Source: Periconia sp. R9002 (lineage: Eukaryota > Ascomycota > Dothideomycetes > Pleosporales > Periconiaceae). From it: a stretch of DNA of 64,000 bases. Positions within the stretch are counted from its first letter, which is position 1. Every line of letters begins with the position of its first letter. Location of the stretch: positions 124,001 through 188,000 of the forward strand of contig JAMAHW010000053.1 in assembly GCA_023627715.1 (NCBI GenBank), in the 5' to 3' direction. Shown here piece by piece: positions 22,771 through 33,716 of the stretch. The position numbers and the translations under genes are program-made. A model generated the notes under the pieces. That model ran no database searches. It was not told the DNA's origin and saw nothing but the letters and a program-made list of their open reading frames with translations.

Positions 22771-25652
22771 CTACTCCACCCCACCCATCCTAACATCCCC
22801 TTCCCCTTCCCTTTCCTCCCCCTCATCTCCCTCCCCCACCTCATCCCCGTCCCTATAATCCAAATCCAACACCCGATACCCCCTCCCATCCCCCGCAAGC
22901 ACACACACAACCCTCCTCCCCTTCCGTCCATTCACCACAATCTTACCGGGGGCGAAGCGCGCTTCAAACACGTGCTTGGTGTACGGTGTAGGGTTGGTGA
23001 TGGTTAGGGTTGTTCGTTCGTGTTCTTGTTCAGAAGCAGGAGAAGATGGAGAAGGTGAGGGGGGGAGGAGGGAGAGCGGTGTCGTGCGGGAGTACGGTAT
23101 CGTCGCTGCCGTAGTCGAGGACGATGATGAAGGTGAAGAGGTAGAGGTAGAGGCGGCGTAAGGGAAACTGATCAGACACGCCGCTTTCGCTTCCCCCTCT
23201 TCATCGTCTTTCTCTGCTGCGTCCACCCGTCGTTGAGAAATAGGCCGTAGCAGTACCAAGAGCTCGACATCGTCTGCGAATTTCGCGTCTAGGACTTGGT
23301 AGCCTGGGATGTGGAGCGTGGTTGCAGCGTACGAGGTGAGCGGGTGGGAAGGGGTGGTTAGGTGGGTGGGGTGGGTTAGGCGGTGGATTTGGAGGGTCGA
23401 TGAGGTGGTGGTGGAAGGAGGGGTGAGGGCGATGTAGGTTGATATTGTGGAGGATGGACTGGAGTCCATGGAGGAGGAGGAGGTGAGAGAGGGCTGTGAT
23501 GGGTGTTAGTTTTGGTAATAAGTTTTGAAGGGTGGGTTTTCTTTTGGAATGAGAAGCCAAAATAATGAGGGTAAGAGCGAAAGAAAAAAAAACATACCTC
23601 ATACACCATGCGCATATCCACCTCCTGACCAACATCCCCCTCCTCAAGCACGACCCCACAATCCATGCTGATATTCTCCCGCTGCCACCGACTAACCTGC
23701 CTCAACAACGCGCCCACGCTCTTTCCAAACCCCTCCAGCACGCGGTCAAGACACAACGCGTCTTCCCTATGCGACGCACCCTCCCTACGCTGCTCAATAG
23801 CTTTCACCGTCTCCTCATAACTCGGTTCCCCTCTTATCGTCGCAGCACTGCCCTCAACGTCCTTGCCGCTTCGAAGGAAGGGTGCCAGATCCGACTGGGC
23901 CATGTTATGTTCGATGTAGGACAGTACCGTGGCGATGGGGACGTCCGGGTCCTTGGCCTCCATTTCAATGCGGCTCTGGCTCTCGGGCTCCGTGGCCTCG
24001 AAATCGATGCTGTACCGGAGCCACTTGCTGAAGCTCGCAAAATGGCGCTTTTCGTCCGCGGCATACAAGAGCGTCGTGTGGCCCAGGATGCGGAGGCACT
24101 TGAGCTGCTCGAGCAGGGCGGTGAAGTCGGACAGGGGGCCGCTGAAGATCCAGTCGCGGTCGTGGTACGCGGCGAGGCCGCGGAGCCGCGAGATGATGAT
24201 GGAGCAGCGGTCGATGGCGGGTAGGAAGTTTTCGTGCACGAGCTGGATGACGGTGGCGAGGTTCGATGAGATAGCGTTGTCCCAGCGCTTGTGGCCTTGC
24301 TCGGCCAGCTCGTCGACGAGCCATTCGTGCAGCGCCGCCGAGCAGTGGCCTGTACAGGCTAGATGGTAGAGGTTCTCGACGAGTCCGCCATGGGAGTTTT
24401 CTGCTAGCGTCTCGGTGATGTTGCGCATGAATTTCCCGGGGAGGTCCTGGCTGTGCGTGAAGTAGGATCGGATACGGGATAATGTGTGAGTGAGGTAGGA
24501 AAGTAGGTTTTGCAGCTGTGCGGTCTTGGACGCGATGAGGTGGAGGTAGATGCCTGCTGAAGGGATGAAGCCCAGAGTAAGCGGCACATATGCTATTTTC
24601 TTCTTCTCATCACCTGGTGCCTTGATCTTCATGAGCAAACCATGCGTGCAAGCGTACGGGTGACTCGTGTGTGCGAGCGGCTTACTCTGCACACCCCACG
24701 ACTCCGGCAACCGTATATCGACCGTCTCCATAGAGTCGTAGATACTAGGATGCACACTGCCCTTCTCCGTACACCGAATAAACATATCAACACTGTTATG
24801 ATCCCGAAGATGATGAGAATGCAACAACGAATCAACCTGAGCTTGCGAACTAAACGCCCCGGCATCCGCCTGCGCAGCGCGCATCATGAACGGGTTCGCA
24901 GGCGGCAGCGGGATAGGGGGTAACTTGGGAAGCAACGACTCGGTGTCCATCATGGCCAGCTGGTCCGGTAAATCAGGCGCGATATCGAGCGCTTCAAAAT
25001 CCGGCTGGCGCTGCAAAAAGTCCTCTAGAATCGTATCGTCCTTGAACTCATCCCAATCTTCCGTGGTAGGCACATCCTCCAGATCAATAACCGTCGTCTT
25101 GGGGGGCGGCGCAACCTTCGCAGCAATAGGCGACGATTCCTGACTCTGAGATCCTCCACTCGCCCTCCTCTCCCCATCACCCCCTTTCTCCTTCCTCTTC
25201 CTCGACACACCAACCCGCCTCTTCACCGTCTCGACATCAATGAAGTTAACCCCCCACCCCAAACACCGCACCTTCATCCCTTCATCCTCGTCCATACCCC
25301 CCTCCAAACCAGGCAACCTCACATCGCGATGAACCACCCTCCCCGTCTCCACAGCCACGACATCGACGGCGCCATCGTTCCAGCAAACCCCAATCGCAGC
25401 CCCATTCCACTGCCAGCAGATGGTGAGCACGTGCACGTCGTCGCTCTTTCGCTTGAGCCCAAACGCCCGCTGCCCGTTGATGCGGTACACGTCGAGATTC
25501 TCCTCGGACGTTACAACCGCGATTAGATCCATCGTTGGGCAGTATGAGATCAAGTGCGCGTGGATTGGGTGCAACAGGATTTTTTCGGACTGTTGGAGGA
25601 GCTGTGGATATGGGGGCTCCGGGGGGTGAGGGATAAGTTCTTTAGTTGCCAT
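22771..25652 (-). CDS. APC4: Anaphase-promoting complex subunit 4 (APC4)
   Basis: Exons 25652-23598 and 23493-22771 are separated by a 104-bp intron (GTATGT donor, ACTAAC branch, CACAG acceptor, phase 0), giving 925 aa. The N-terminus has the APC4 WD40 beginning (HAHLISYCPTMDLIAVVT, then VYRINGQRAF and CWQWNGAAIGVCWNDG). The central APC4 long domain includes GFIPSAGIYLHLIASKT, LVENLYHLACTGHCS, HEWLVDELAEQGHKRWDNAI, and SRLRGLAAYHDRDW. The last exon ends with an acidic tail. APC4 is a scaffold subunit of the APC/C ubiquitin ligase that drives mitotic exit. The Ser/Thr-rich stretch in exon 2 is low complexity and probably disordered. Confidence 0.9.
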
Positions 25653-26689
25653 GTTGCGTTCTTCTATCTCTTTCTTTTTTTTTTTCTCTCGGGGCGGGAC
25701 TGCGCGAGGTTGGGTTGTACGGGTCTTGGACGGGGGTCAAGCGGTAGGTGTATTGATTGAATGGTGTTGGATTTGGGCTTGTTTGGTTGGCTTGATTGGG
25801 TTTAGCGCCTTTGGAGTACAACTTCCCAATCTACCTATGTGGGTAAGTAAATAGGTAAAGCACGACGAATACAAGCTACAAGCATGACTGGTGATGTGCA
25901 TTGCAATGTAGGTTTTTGATTTGTTTGGTATGGGTTTGATAGGACAGAGGGTTGTATTATCAGGTGGGTAGGATATGCACGCTGTACTTACATCTAACCC
26001 ACATAAACAAAGTCTGTACATATCACCAACAACAAAGTACACATCCATGTGAAAACGCGTTGAAAATGGTCGGGATCATCCATCGTATTTTTATCATCGC
26101 TAGGTACCTAACCCAGCCAAGTGCAAACCCCGAACCGCCAACCCTACTAATACCAATACCATACCATACCTTGCATATATATACAAATGGTACATACTCA
26201 AGTCTTATCTCGTTCTCATTCTTCTTCTCGTCCCAGAGTTCGCGGTTTCGAATCCAACTCCCGAAAGGTATTCCCAGCTGGATATGACATCCTTGGTCCC
26301 AAATATCCCTTCTAACCCCGGTTACCAAAATGAATAAACAGACCCACAATGATGTTGATAAAGTTACAATGATGATCTCCGTAGAGACCATGAGAAATGC
26401 AAGCAGCAGAGATATAGCGAGGAAAAATAATCAGGAGAACACCGCCAGCCATAGGACGAGTTGACCTTAAATAACAGCCGAGCCAGGTAACGCCGCAGAG
26501 TAAGTCGGGGAGAAAACAAAATGCAGAACCGGGGAATGGAATCGGGCATCGGGAATCAAGAATAGCAAAACTCCAACAAAACCCCAAATCAAATCCCATG
26601 ATGCCAAAGCGGGAAAAAGTACGACGGTAAAGAGCAGCGTTCGTTTATCGGGAAACTTTTTAGTTTTCATAAGCAGCATGATTTCGACA
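25653..26689. promoter_or_regulatory. APC4 promoter and NIPA 3' region
   Basis: About 1 kb between tandem minus-strand genes. A poly-T run near 25672-25686 lies just upstream of the APC4 start. ACCTA/TAGGT-type sequences occur near 25838 and 26101. No gene was recognised. Confidence 0.4.
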
Positions 26690-28421
26690 TCATCGCTCGG
26701 GGTTCTTCGAAGCTCGCACGGATTCCGTCTGCACTCTGGTTTGCGAGCCCGCTCTTCCATTGGCTCCTGCGTGAGCGTTGTCGAAGCTTGTTCGCTTGCG
26801 ACCTCCCTCCTCAGCCTCATCGCTTTCGTCTGCCAAATCGCCCAACTCGAACTGATTGTTCTCGACATCGTAGTCATGCATCATGGCCCTTCTTTCGGCC
26901 AGGCTGTGTCTGCTGCCGTTGTTTCCGCCCAGGAATGGACTTCTGAATCCTGCAGAGTCCATGGATCTTCGCGATTGCATGCTGTGGCGAGTGTGGAATC
27001 CGGAGATGGCATCTGAGGGGGGAGCATCTGTAAAGGTGTTTCCCAGAGACCGGTTGCCATCTGGGTCTTCGCGCGAGAGATTCAAGAGGTAAACACCGGA
27101 AAATATGATCAGGAAACCGCATAGAAGCGAAATTGTGTTTACGGCGGATGTGGTATTAAAACCGCGGAACAGGAGGAAAGATGCGACGAGCGTGCACGTC
27201 GTAAAGGTAACGTAGTAGAGGGGATTCACACTATATTCGAGTCAGTGGGTTTCCCAGTATGTAGGCGAGAAGGGACAAATGTACATGTTAGTGGAGAATT
27301 GACTAAGAGCCTTGTTCAAGTAGTTCATTTGCGTCAGAATGCAGCCGACTGTTATGATAATGAATACATATGTCGAGGGGTGTGTGAACTGATTCTTGCC
27401 CCCAAAAGTCATTTTGAGAGCAACACCGAATGCCTTGATGGCCATGATTGAGACGGATCCAGTGGTGGAACAGATGGACAGGTAGATGAGCGGGTTCTTG
27501 CGGCCGTATTTCGGTGCGATTTTATAGATCATGAAGACGGAGAAGATGGCGACAAAGGCGCAGTACATGAGAAACCCTAATGCGCTGTGGTTAGCACGGG
27601 GTCAAGGACTCCCCGAAACCCACATACCAGGTTGAATCGCATATTTGAGAATCATATCCACATTTTCGACCTCCTCGTCTTGCGGCGCATGCAATACGAT
27701 GATGACGGATCCTATCAGACAAATGGCACAACCAATTCTGCCCAAAATCCCCAAATGTTCTTTGAGGAAATGCGATCCTAGAACCGCACTGTGCCCGAGT
27801 TAGCAAATGGGCGCGATTTGGGAAAGTGCCGCTGGATACGCACCCGATCAGCACGGACAAGGCACCGAGAGGTGTCACGAGAATGGCGGGCGCAAAAGCG
27901 TATGCGGCAAAGTTGAAGATTTCTCCCAGAACCACTGGTAACTATGGGTTAGCTGAAGATCTGGACAGCGCGCAGAGGAGACGGTGCTCACTGGTGATCA
28001 AGCCAGCCCACCAGGTGGGATTCTGCAGATATGAAAAGCCGTCGCCATCGAATCCATGTTTTTCTGCGGATGCATTGAGACCCTGTCCAAACCAGATATC
28101 AGCGTTCGTCCTGTGGAAAGCGTGTGCTTGCAGCCGTTCGTTCGTGCGGTATGCGTGGCGGAGGAAAGGAGGTGTGAGGAGAAGAAGGCTGGGGAGATGA
28201 GCGCGTGGCCACCGACCTTTTTTGTAATGACGAAACTAGTTCCTGCGATGGAGATTAGCATGAACAATTGCAGATGATGCAGAAAGATGTGGAGGCAAGC
28301 GTACCAATTGCGAGCGAGGAGGTGATGGCGAGTATGAGGCCGATGTATCTGTTCACAATCAGCATGACAAGGCTCAGACGACACAGACGCAGCTCTACGT
28401 GTCCACGCACTTGTCTTCCAT
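26690..28421 (-). CDS. NIPA-type magnesium transporter (418 aa, eight exons)
   Basis: Exons: 28421-28411, 28348-28305, 28242-28217, 28082-27992, 27934-27844, 27788-27628, 27576-27285 and 27230-26690. The introns (62, 62, 134, 57, 55, 51 and 54 bp) all join in frame. The spliced start [19 protein letters not shown] runs into [77 protein letters not shown], and [11 protein letters not shown]. These are the conserved segments of the NIPA (DUF803) family, with about nine membrane helices. The C-terminal 110 residues are hydrophilic and rich in Ser, Arg and acidic residues, and probably cytosolic. Family members carry Mg2+ at the plasma or endosomal membrane. The first exon holds only three codons and two bases, so automatic annotation could easily miss it. 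Confidence 0.93.
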
Positions 28422-30391
28422 TTTCAGCCGCCAAAGGTCCTGGGACCGTTCCGAGTTCTGGAGCGCAAATGAATAATAGAGGAGCGCTGGGACGGTGCGC
28501 GAGGAGAGAGTGGTGAAGGGTAGTCGGGGGTATGTGGATGGATGGATGGGTGGTTGGATGGTTGAGAGAATGCGATGAGGCGGCGGAGTCCGGGGTGCAA
28601 GTGTAGCGGGTATCGATAGCGAATGGTCACGCCGGCCGGGCTGGCGGTCAGGTACAGTAAGTGCAGAACGGTTCGACGCAAAAGTGCCGTGAAGCGATGC
28701 GACAAAACCTCGGCAAGGATGGCGATGAAACAGGTACGGCGGCGGAAAATAGCAACGTGTGCTCAAGGAAGGGTCGTTGAAGGTGTGCAGAGGTGCGGTA
28801 GCACTTGTAGAGGGTAGCGCGGTGGAATCTGTGGGGAGAGGTGCACAGCCCAGAATCGCTGCGCGTTTCAAACGCTTACCCGTAGAGCGCTGGACAATAA
28901 AACGATAGTTGGAGGGCAGCGTACGACTCGTGCTTCACGTCGGAGACAAGAATCAAGAGAACGGTAGTGAATGTTCACGAGCAGCAATCGCTAGACAGCG
29001 GGAGAGACAGATGGATGAACGAGTTCACGAGGATAGTCGCATGTACATGTAGGCAGGCTGCACGTAAGTACTGAGAGTGTACGCGCTAAGATAACTAGCA
29101 GAAGAGGGCAGTGTAGCGCCCGTCTGCAGGGGCAACGCAAGACAGCGGCGCCGAGCCCAAACCGTCTCCGTTCAAACTTCTCTCGCACCACTCACCCGCC
29201 CCATTGTACTTTTCACAAATAAAAAGGCAAGGGGGAGAAAAGAAATCAAACCTCGCGCTTCTAGCGTCCCAGCGTGGCGTGAATCGAGGCAGTCGTTAGA
29301 CGAACACGAGCGGCCGAGCTGTTGTCGCAGAGTGGGCGAAGGAAAAGTCAAAGGCTGCAGGGGAGCCCCCCCTTAGCCCATGTAACCCTCGGTGCTCTCG
29401 ACCTATTTCTGGCCATGCCATGTGCATCTGTCTGATCTGACTGAGCTCCAGCCAGCCCGTGAAACCGAATCGGGATAGGGAATACATTGCCACACACGCA
29501 CTTTGCTTGGCCTTGCCTGTTTTGCGCCCGCCCAGCCCCATTCCCAGCTCTCTTCTCTATCAATCCATCCATCCTTCACTTTCCACATGCTCACCTACAC
29601 CCTGTCACCCCGATCCGCTATTGATAATTTGATTACGCGGTCCACATCATCGTCATCATCCTTCACAGAATCGCTGCATACAAAAGCTGAGTAAAGTAAT
29701 TATGCATTGTCCAAGTTAGGCTGGAAAACCATCCCGTGATATTTTCCTTTCCCATACATGTTCGCAGAAGGAGGCTGCCCAACGTATTTGGATGTCGACT
29801 TTTACCAAGAAGTGCCACCTTGAACTCCGCCGTGATAGAACACAAAGCAAAGGAGAGGGAGTGAAACTACCTTAACCCAGGCACGAAAATCCCATCGAGA
29901 AACTCCATACTCCATTCCCAATGCAAAATCTGCTCCGTCGGGGTATACTGCGCCATGAAGTAGAGACAGCATCGTTTCCATTCCATCTCTTATTCCCCAC
30001 TTGTGCCTTGGTGTCCACAGCCCATCAAATCATCCAGAACGCCATCCCAAGAGCTTCCATACAGGATCCGAGCAAGTAGAAGCCGAATAACAATATGGTC
30101 CGTAGACAAAGAAAAACAAAAGCCATTGGCGGTGGCTGGTGTAGAGAGAAAGAAAAAAAAAGCACAAACCTTGGTTTTTTGGGTACCCTCCACTGCATTG
30201 GCATGCGAGTTCGAGAAAATCCAGTTCGTGAAAACGTCAATCGAGACGAGGACGGCACATTCCGGGGTAGGTTACTACAGAGTTAGTAGTCAAATATCAC
30301 GCGAAAAACGAGGTCAAGGGAATGCTCAGGATGCGGGGAGCTTTGGTTAGTAAACGGGGCCATCAACATCGCCGAGGAAGGTGGGAGCAGG
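28422..30391. other. 2 kb intergenic, NIPA promoter side
   Basis: It lies upstream of the NIPA gene and downstream of the acidic-protein gene. The ORFs are short and lack family similarity that I can see. A GGAT/GGTT-rich simple repeat lies at 28535-28564. Confidence 0.5.
28535..28564. repeat. GGAT/GGTT simple repeat
   Basis: Short imperfect tandem repeat of GGAT with GGTT variants, non-coding, upstream of the NIPA gene. Confidence 0.6.
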
Positions 30392-32827
30392 CTACACTCG
30401 AGGTCGCTTGGCGTCTGGTTGACCAGTGTCAGCACGGGCATAACGACGAATGAACTTGATGTGACAAAACGCACCTGATGGGTCGGTTGCTTCCCCCACA
30501 TCATTACCAACCTCGTCAATGGTTCTCTTCTGTCCTTGGGGGGACAGGTTCAACGATTCCGAAGACAAGGTGGCAACGGGGTCAACATCCGCAGAGGCGG
30601 CAGCGACCTGAGCTTGACCGTCCTCATCGTTCTCGTCGTGGTGGAAATACTCGTCGTTGAAAGCGTCGTCACCGACAGCATCATACGAGGTTACGTCCGC
30701 GGTGACATCTGCAAGGTCGAAATTGTCAAGATCATCGTCTCCGACATTTGAACCGCCCCCAGCCACTGTTATTTGGGCATCATATGTGTCTACGCCTGCA
30801 GTCACTCCATCGTAGTGTCCTGCGGTTTGTTCTTCCGATCCCAGGTTGTAGTTGTTAGTATCATGCTGGGACGAGGGACCTTCTTGAGCAACATCAACCT
30901 CTGTGTGCTCTGGGTCGTGCAGTTCATCATACTGCTCGTCATACTCTTCGTAGGCTTGAGCATCGAATCCTCCGTCAGCGTCGGCATATTGTGCATAGTC
31001 TTCCTCATCAACAACTTCATGATAGTCATTGAACTGCTCTGGATCGTGCTCAACAACTGCTTGACCATCTGTCTGTTGGCCGACTTCTTGAACAGAGGCA
31101 GTATCATCACCTTGAACTGTCGAGGAGAGCGAAGAAGGCTGGCGCACAGAATCTTCGTGGGGAGTTTCACCTTCATCCTCGTCATCGCTATAATCCACAA
31201 AATCATCGTCTTCTTGCTGACTCGGAGTCTTCTGCACATCGTTGTGGCCTGCCTTCTCGTCGGTCCTAGGAGACCCGGCATTAGAGGCTGGCTGAACATG
31301 GTCTTCATCTGCTACGTTCAGTGTCACATTTTCGGGATCCGACAATGCTCCATCTGTGGCAGACGGATCGTGGTACTGCGCAGTGGGTTCGACGACTCCC
31401 TCAGCAAGTTCCGCGTTTTGTGCGTCGCCCTCTTGGACTTGAGCCGAGCCTTCGTACTGCTCTTCCTCTTCATGCTCGTTGTGGGTTTCGTGTACTTCAT
31501 CTCCATTCTCTTCCACTTGGTTGTCATTGACCACATCTGCGACATTCCCCTGATGTTCCTCCTCATTTCCCCAATCATCAAAATTGTTCACTGCATTGTT
31601 ATGAGACAAACGGGCATTGAAAGAGGTCAGTCCCGCAGCGATAGCTTTTTCCAAACCTACATGGCCAATACCCTCCGAGGCAGCCTCATTGAGCGCATTG
31701 AAAAGCGCAGATACTCGAGGCCGAGACAAGAGTGTCATGTAGAAAGACTCAGGGTCAGAAATGCCATCTTGGGCGTGGAGTTGAAGATACAAGCCGACAA
31801 TATGTTCCAAGGTGATGAATGCACACGAGCTGTGGTCCTGATACAGTTCTATGTTACGGAAGTTGTCCAAGCGAAAGCCTAGTTCAATGTCGTCGGTCAC
31901 GTCTTCGCCAAGAGCAGACCGACAAGCTTCGAGCACACTGCTAATCGGCTTGTTGGTGAGGGACGTGTCTTCGACTAGATAATCACCACTATCCTCGTAG
32001 TCGTGGTGTTTGAAAAGCCACAACTCAGCACCACTGTAATTAATGGTCACTGGATGGAGTTCAACCTCCTGTCCGGAGGGGCTATGTATCTCATTAGAAG
32101 CATGGGCAGCATAGTTTACGTCCTCAGAATCATTCTGCGTCTGCGCTCCTTGATCTTCATGGGCATGCTGGTTCTGTTCTGGCAGAGCGGCATTGGAGTC
32201 GGTACCAGCATAGTTAGACAGCTCTGCCTGGTGAGAAGCTTCTTCTTGCCAAACTTCCCCAGTGTCTCCAGAGGTTTCCAATTCATCATTCTTTGATTCA
32301 TCATACTCGACAGCAGGTTCCAAGACTGTGGTGTCGATCGTGGTCGATGTTTGGCCGACTTCGTTGAGACTCGATTCTGCAGCACTATCCGCTGTATCGT
32401 TCTTGACGGAAGTGAGATCGGTATTCTTCGAAATACTATTCTCCTTTGAGCTCGAATCCTCTTCATCGTCGGAGTAATCAATCAGGTCGTCATCTACAGG
32501 CTGCTCCACCTCGTTTTGGCTCGCAGAAATTTCTTCCACAATGACCGGATCTTCGTTGTAGGTAGTGGTATCTTCATCGATGATGTCTTCGTTGTCTACC
32601 ATGAAGTCGTCTTGATCCGCAGATGCAGTCTGGGGGCCGAGCTCACCATCCAGAACGGCGTCTTGCAATGAAAGATCATCAGCATAAGTGGCAGGGGATC
32701 GAGGTGGGTCGAAGTCGATATCCACGTCGACATTGTCCATATCAACTCCTTTGTCGGAGTGAAAATCCATCATGTCGGATGGAGGGTTAATTTCAAAACC
32801 CGGAGTTGTCCAGGCAGTGGTTGTCAT
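30392..32827 (-). CDS. Acidic, largely disordered conserved fungal protein (791 aa spliced)
   Basis: The main exon is 32827-30475 and the last exon 30414-30392. A 60-bp intron (30415-30474, GTGCGT donor, TGCTGAC branch) joins TCA-G to AC so that the C-terminus reads TDPS then DAKRPRV. Without splicing the frame also stays open, adding 20 residues. The protein is very rich in Asp and Glu (repeated DYSDDE blocks). One folded segment lies at about residues 255-400, with YSGAELWLFKHHDYED, SSVLEACRSALGEDVTDD, and HIVGLYLQLHAQDG. I recognise this segment as conserved across filamentous ascomycetes but know no function for it. The basic C-terminal KRPRV could be a nuclear signal. Its start faces that of delta-COP. 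Confidence 0.8.
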   Translation of the reverse strand: MTTTAWTTPGFEINPPSDMMDFHSDKGVDMDNVDVDIDFDPPRSPATYADDLSLQDAVLDGELGPQTASADQDDFMVDNEDIIDEDTTTYNEDPVIVEEISASQNEVEQPVDDDLIDYSDDEEDSSSKENSISKNTDLTSVKNDTADSAAESSLNEVGQTSTTIDTTVLEPAVEYDESKNDELETSGDTGEVWQEEASHQAELSNYAGTDSNAALPEQNQHAHEDQGAQTQNDSEDVNYAAHASNEIHSPSGQEVELHPVTINYSGAELWLFKHHDYEDSGDYLVEDTSLTNKPISSVLEACRSALGEDVTDDIELGFRLDNFRNIELYQDHSSCAFITLEHIVGLYLQLHAQDGISDPESFYMTLLSRPRVSALFNALNEAASEGIGHVGLEKAIAAGLTSFNARLSHNNAVNNFDDWGNEEEHQGNVADVVNDNQVEENGDEVHETHNEHEEEEQYEGSAQVQEGDAQNAELAEGVVEPTAQYHDPSATDGALSDPENVTLNVADEDHVQPASNAGSPRTDEKAGHNDVQKTPSQQEDDDFVDYSDDEDEGETPHEDSVRQPSSLSSTVQGDDTASVQEVGQQTDGQAVVEHDPEQFNDYHEVVDEEDYAQYADADGGFDAQAYEEYDEQYDELHDPEHTEVDVAQEGPSSQHDTNNYNLGSEEQTAGHYDGVTAGVDTYDAQITVAGGGSNVGDDDLDNFDLADVTADVTSYDAVGDDAFNDEYFHHDENDEDGQAQVAAASADVDPVATLSSESLNLSPQGQKRTIDEVGNDVGEATDPSGAFCHIKFIRRYARADTGQPDAKRPRV
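30415..30474 (-). other. 60-bp intron without stop, multiple of three
   Basis: Intron near the 3' end of the acidic-protein gene. Both spliced and unspliced RNA keep the frame. Confidence 0.75.
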
Positions 32828-33716
32828 GCTAGATTGTAGTTATGGGAGTCGGAAAGGTAAAGGAACAGTCGCCTCTAGGCGTTGACGACAGCGCGTCGCG
32901 AGCGCTAGCGCGCCTCGCAGGAGTAGCGAGATGAGACGCGGTAGTGAGAAGGGGTTTACAGTTTTGCCTGCCTTACTTGTAGGCACGTTACGGAGAGAAG
33001 CAGGGCTGTAGTCGAGGTTATGGATTGTGGGTGGAAGGAGGGCGGAGTAGCTGAAGGCGGATATAAAGTGCAAGAGAGGCGTAAAGGGTCTGGGCGAAAG
33101 ACAAAGGGCGTCGGCACGCCAAACGGTAGCTGCAGACTGCCAACGAACGCGGAAGGCGGGGAGAGAGGTAAGGATCTGGCGTATGCAAAGACAAGCGTGC
33201 AGATTCCTTTTCATCTGTCGAAAACAAAGGTATATACGAAAGAGCCCTCAAGAGCGGATGGGTAGGTGGTGGACGGGAGACTTTGAGGGATGCGTGGTTG
33301 TACGCATTTGAAATGTTGTGATTCGAGCCTAGTCCACAATAGGTTAGGGAGTATACAGGCACCGGCGGCTGTCACGTGATAAACCACCACGGTGGAGATC
33401 ATGGGCTTGGGATAGGTACACGGGGAAGGTGTGCGCGCAAGCCAGTTTGTAGACGCATCACACGGGTCTGCGAGATATTCAGTGGACTTTCTTGATCTTC
33501 TGATCTCGTAAAAAATTGTTCTCCTGGAATTCTCCATTGGAACTATTCGGGCTCGCCCCTCGTAATTTCCATTGTGGACAACATCCCCCTCCATCATCCA
33601 CTGAGCGGCCGAACGAGACCAACTCCTACCACCTCCAGCTCCAGTCTTACGCGCTTCACATACGATACATAACACAAACTTGAATACCCAGGCATAGCCA
33701 TAGAGTAGGATTCACA
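32828..33716. promoter_or_regulatory. Divergent promoter, acidic protein / delta-COP
   Basis: About 890 bp. It contains a GTCACGTGAT motif at 33371-33380, a bHLH-type E-box, about 340 bp upstream of the delta-COP start. Confidence 0.45.

Noticed and set aside
26243..26275. GTTTCGAATCC-like sequence resembling a tRNA T-loop
   Set aside because: No matching acceptor stem, anticodon arm or A box could be found upstream.
30773..31882. 369-codon open frame on the plus strand
   Set aside because: It is antisense to the Asp/Glu-rich gene; GAT/GAA codons read backwards rarely give stops, and the product is a hydrophobic low-complexity run with no family features.
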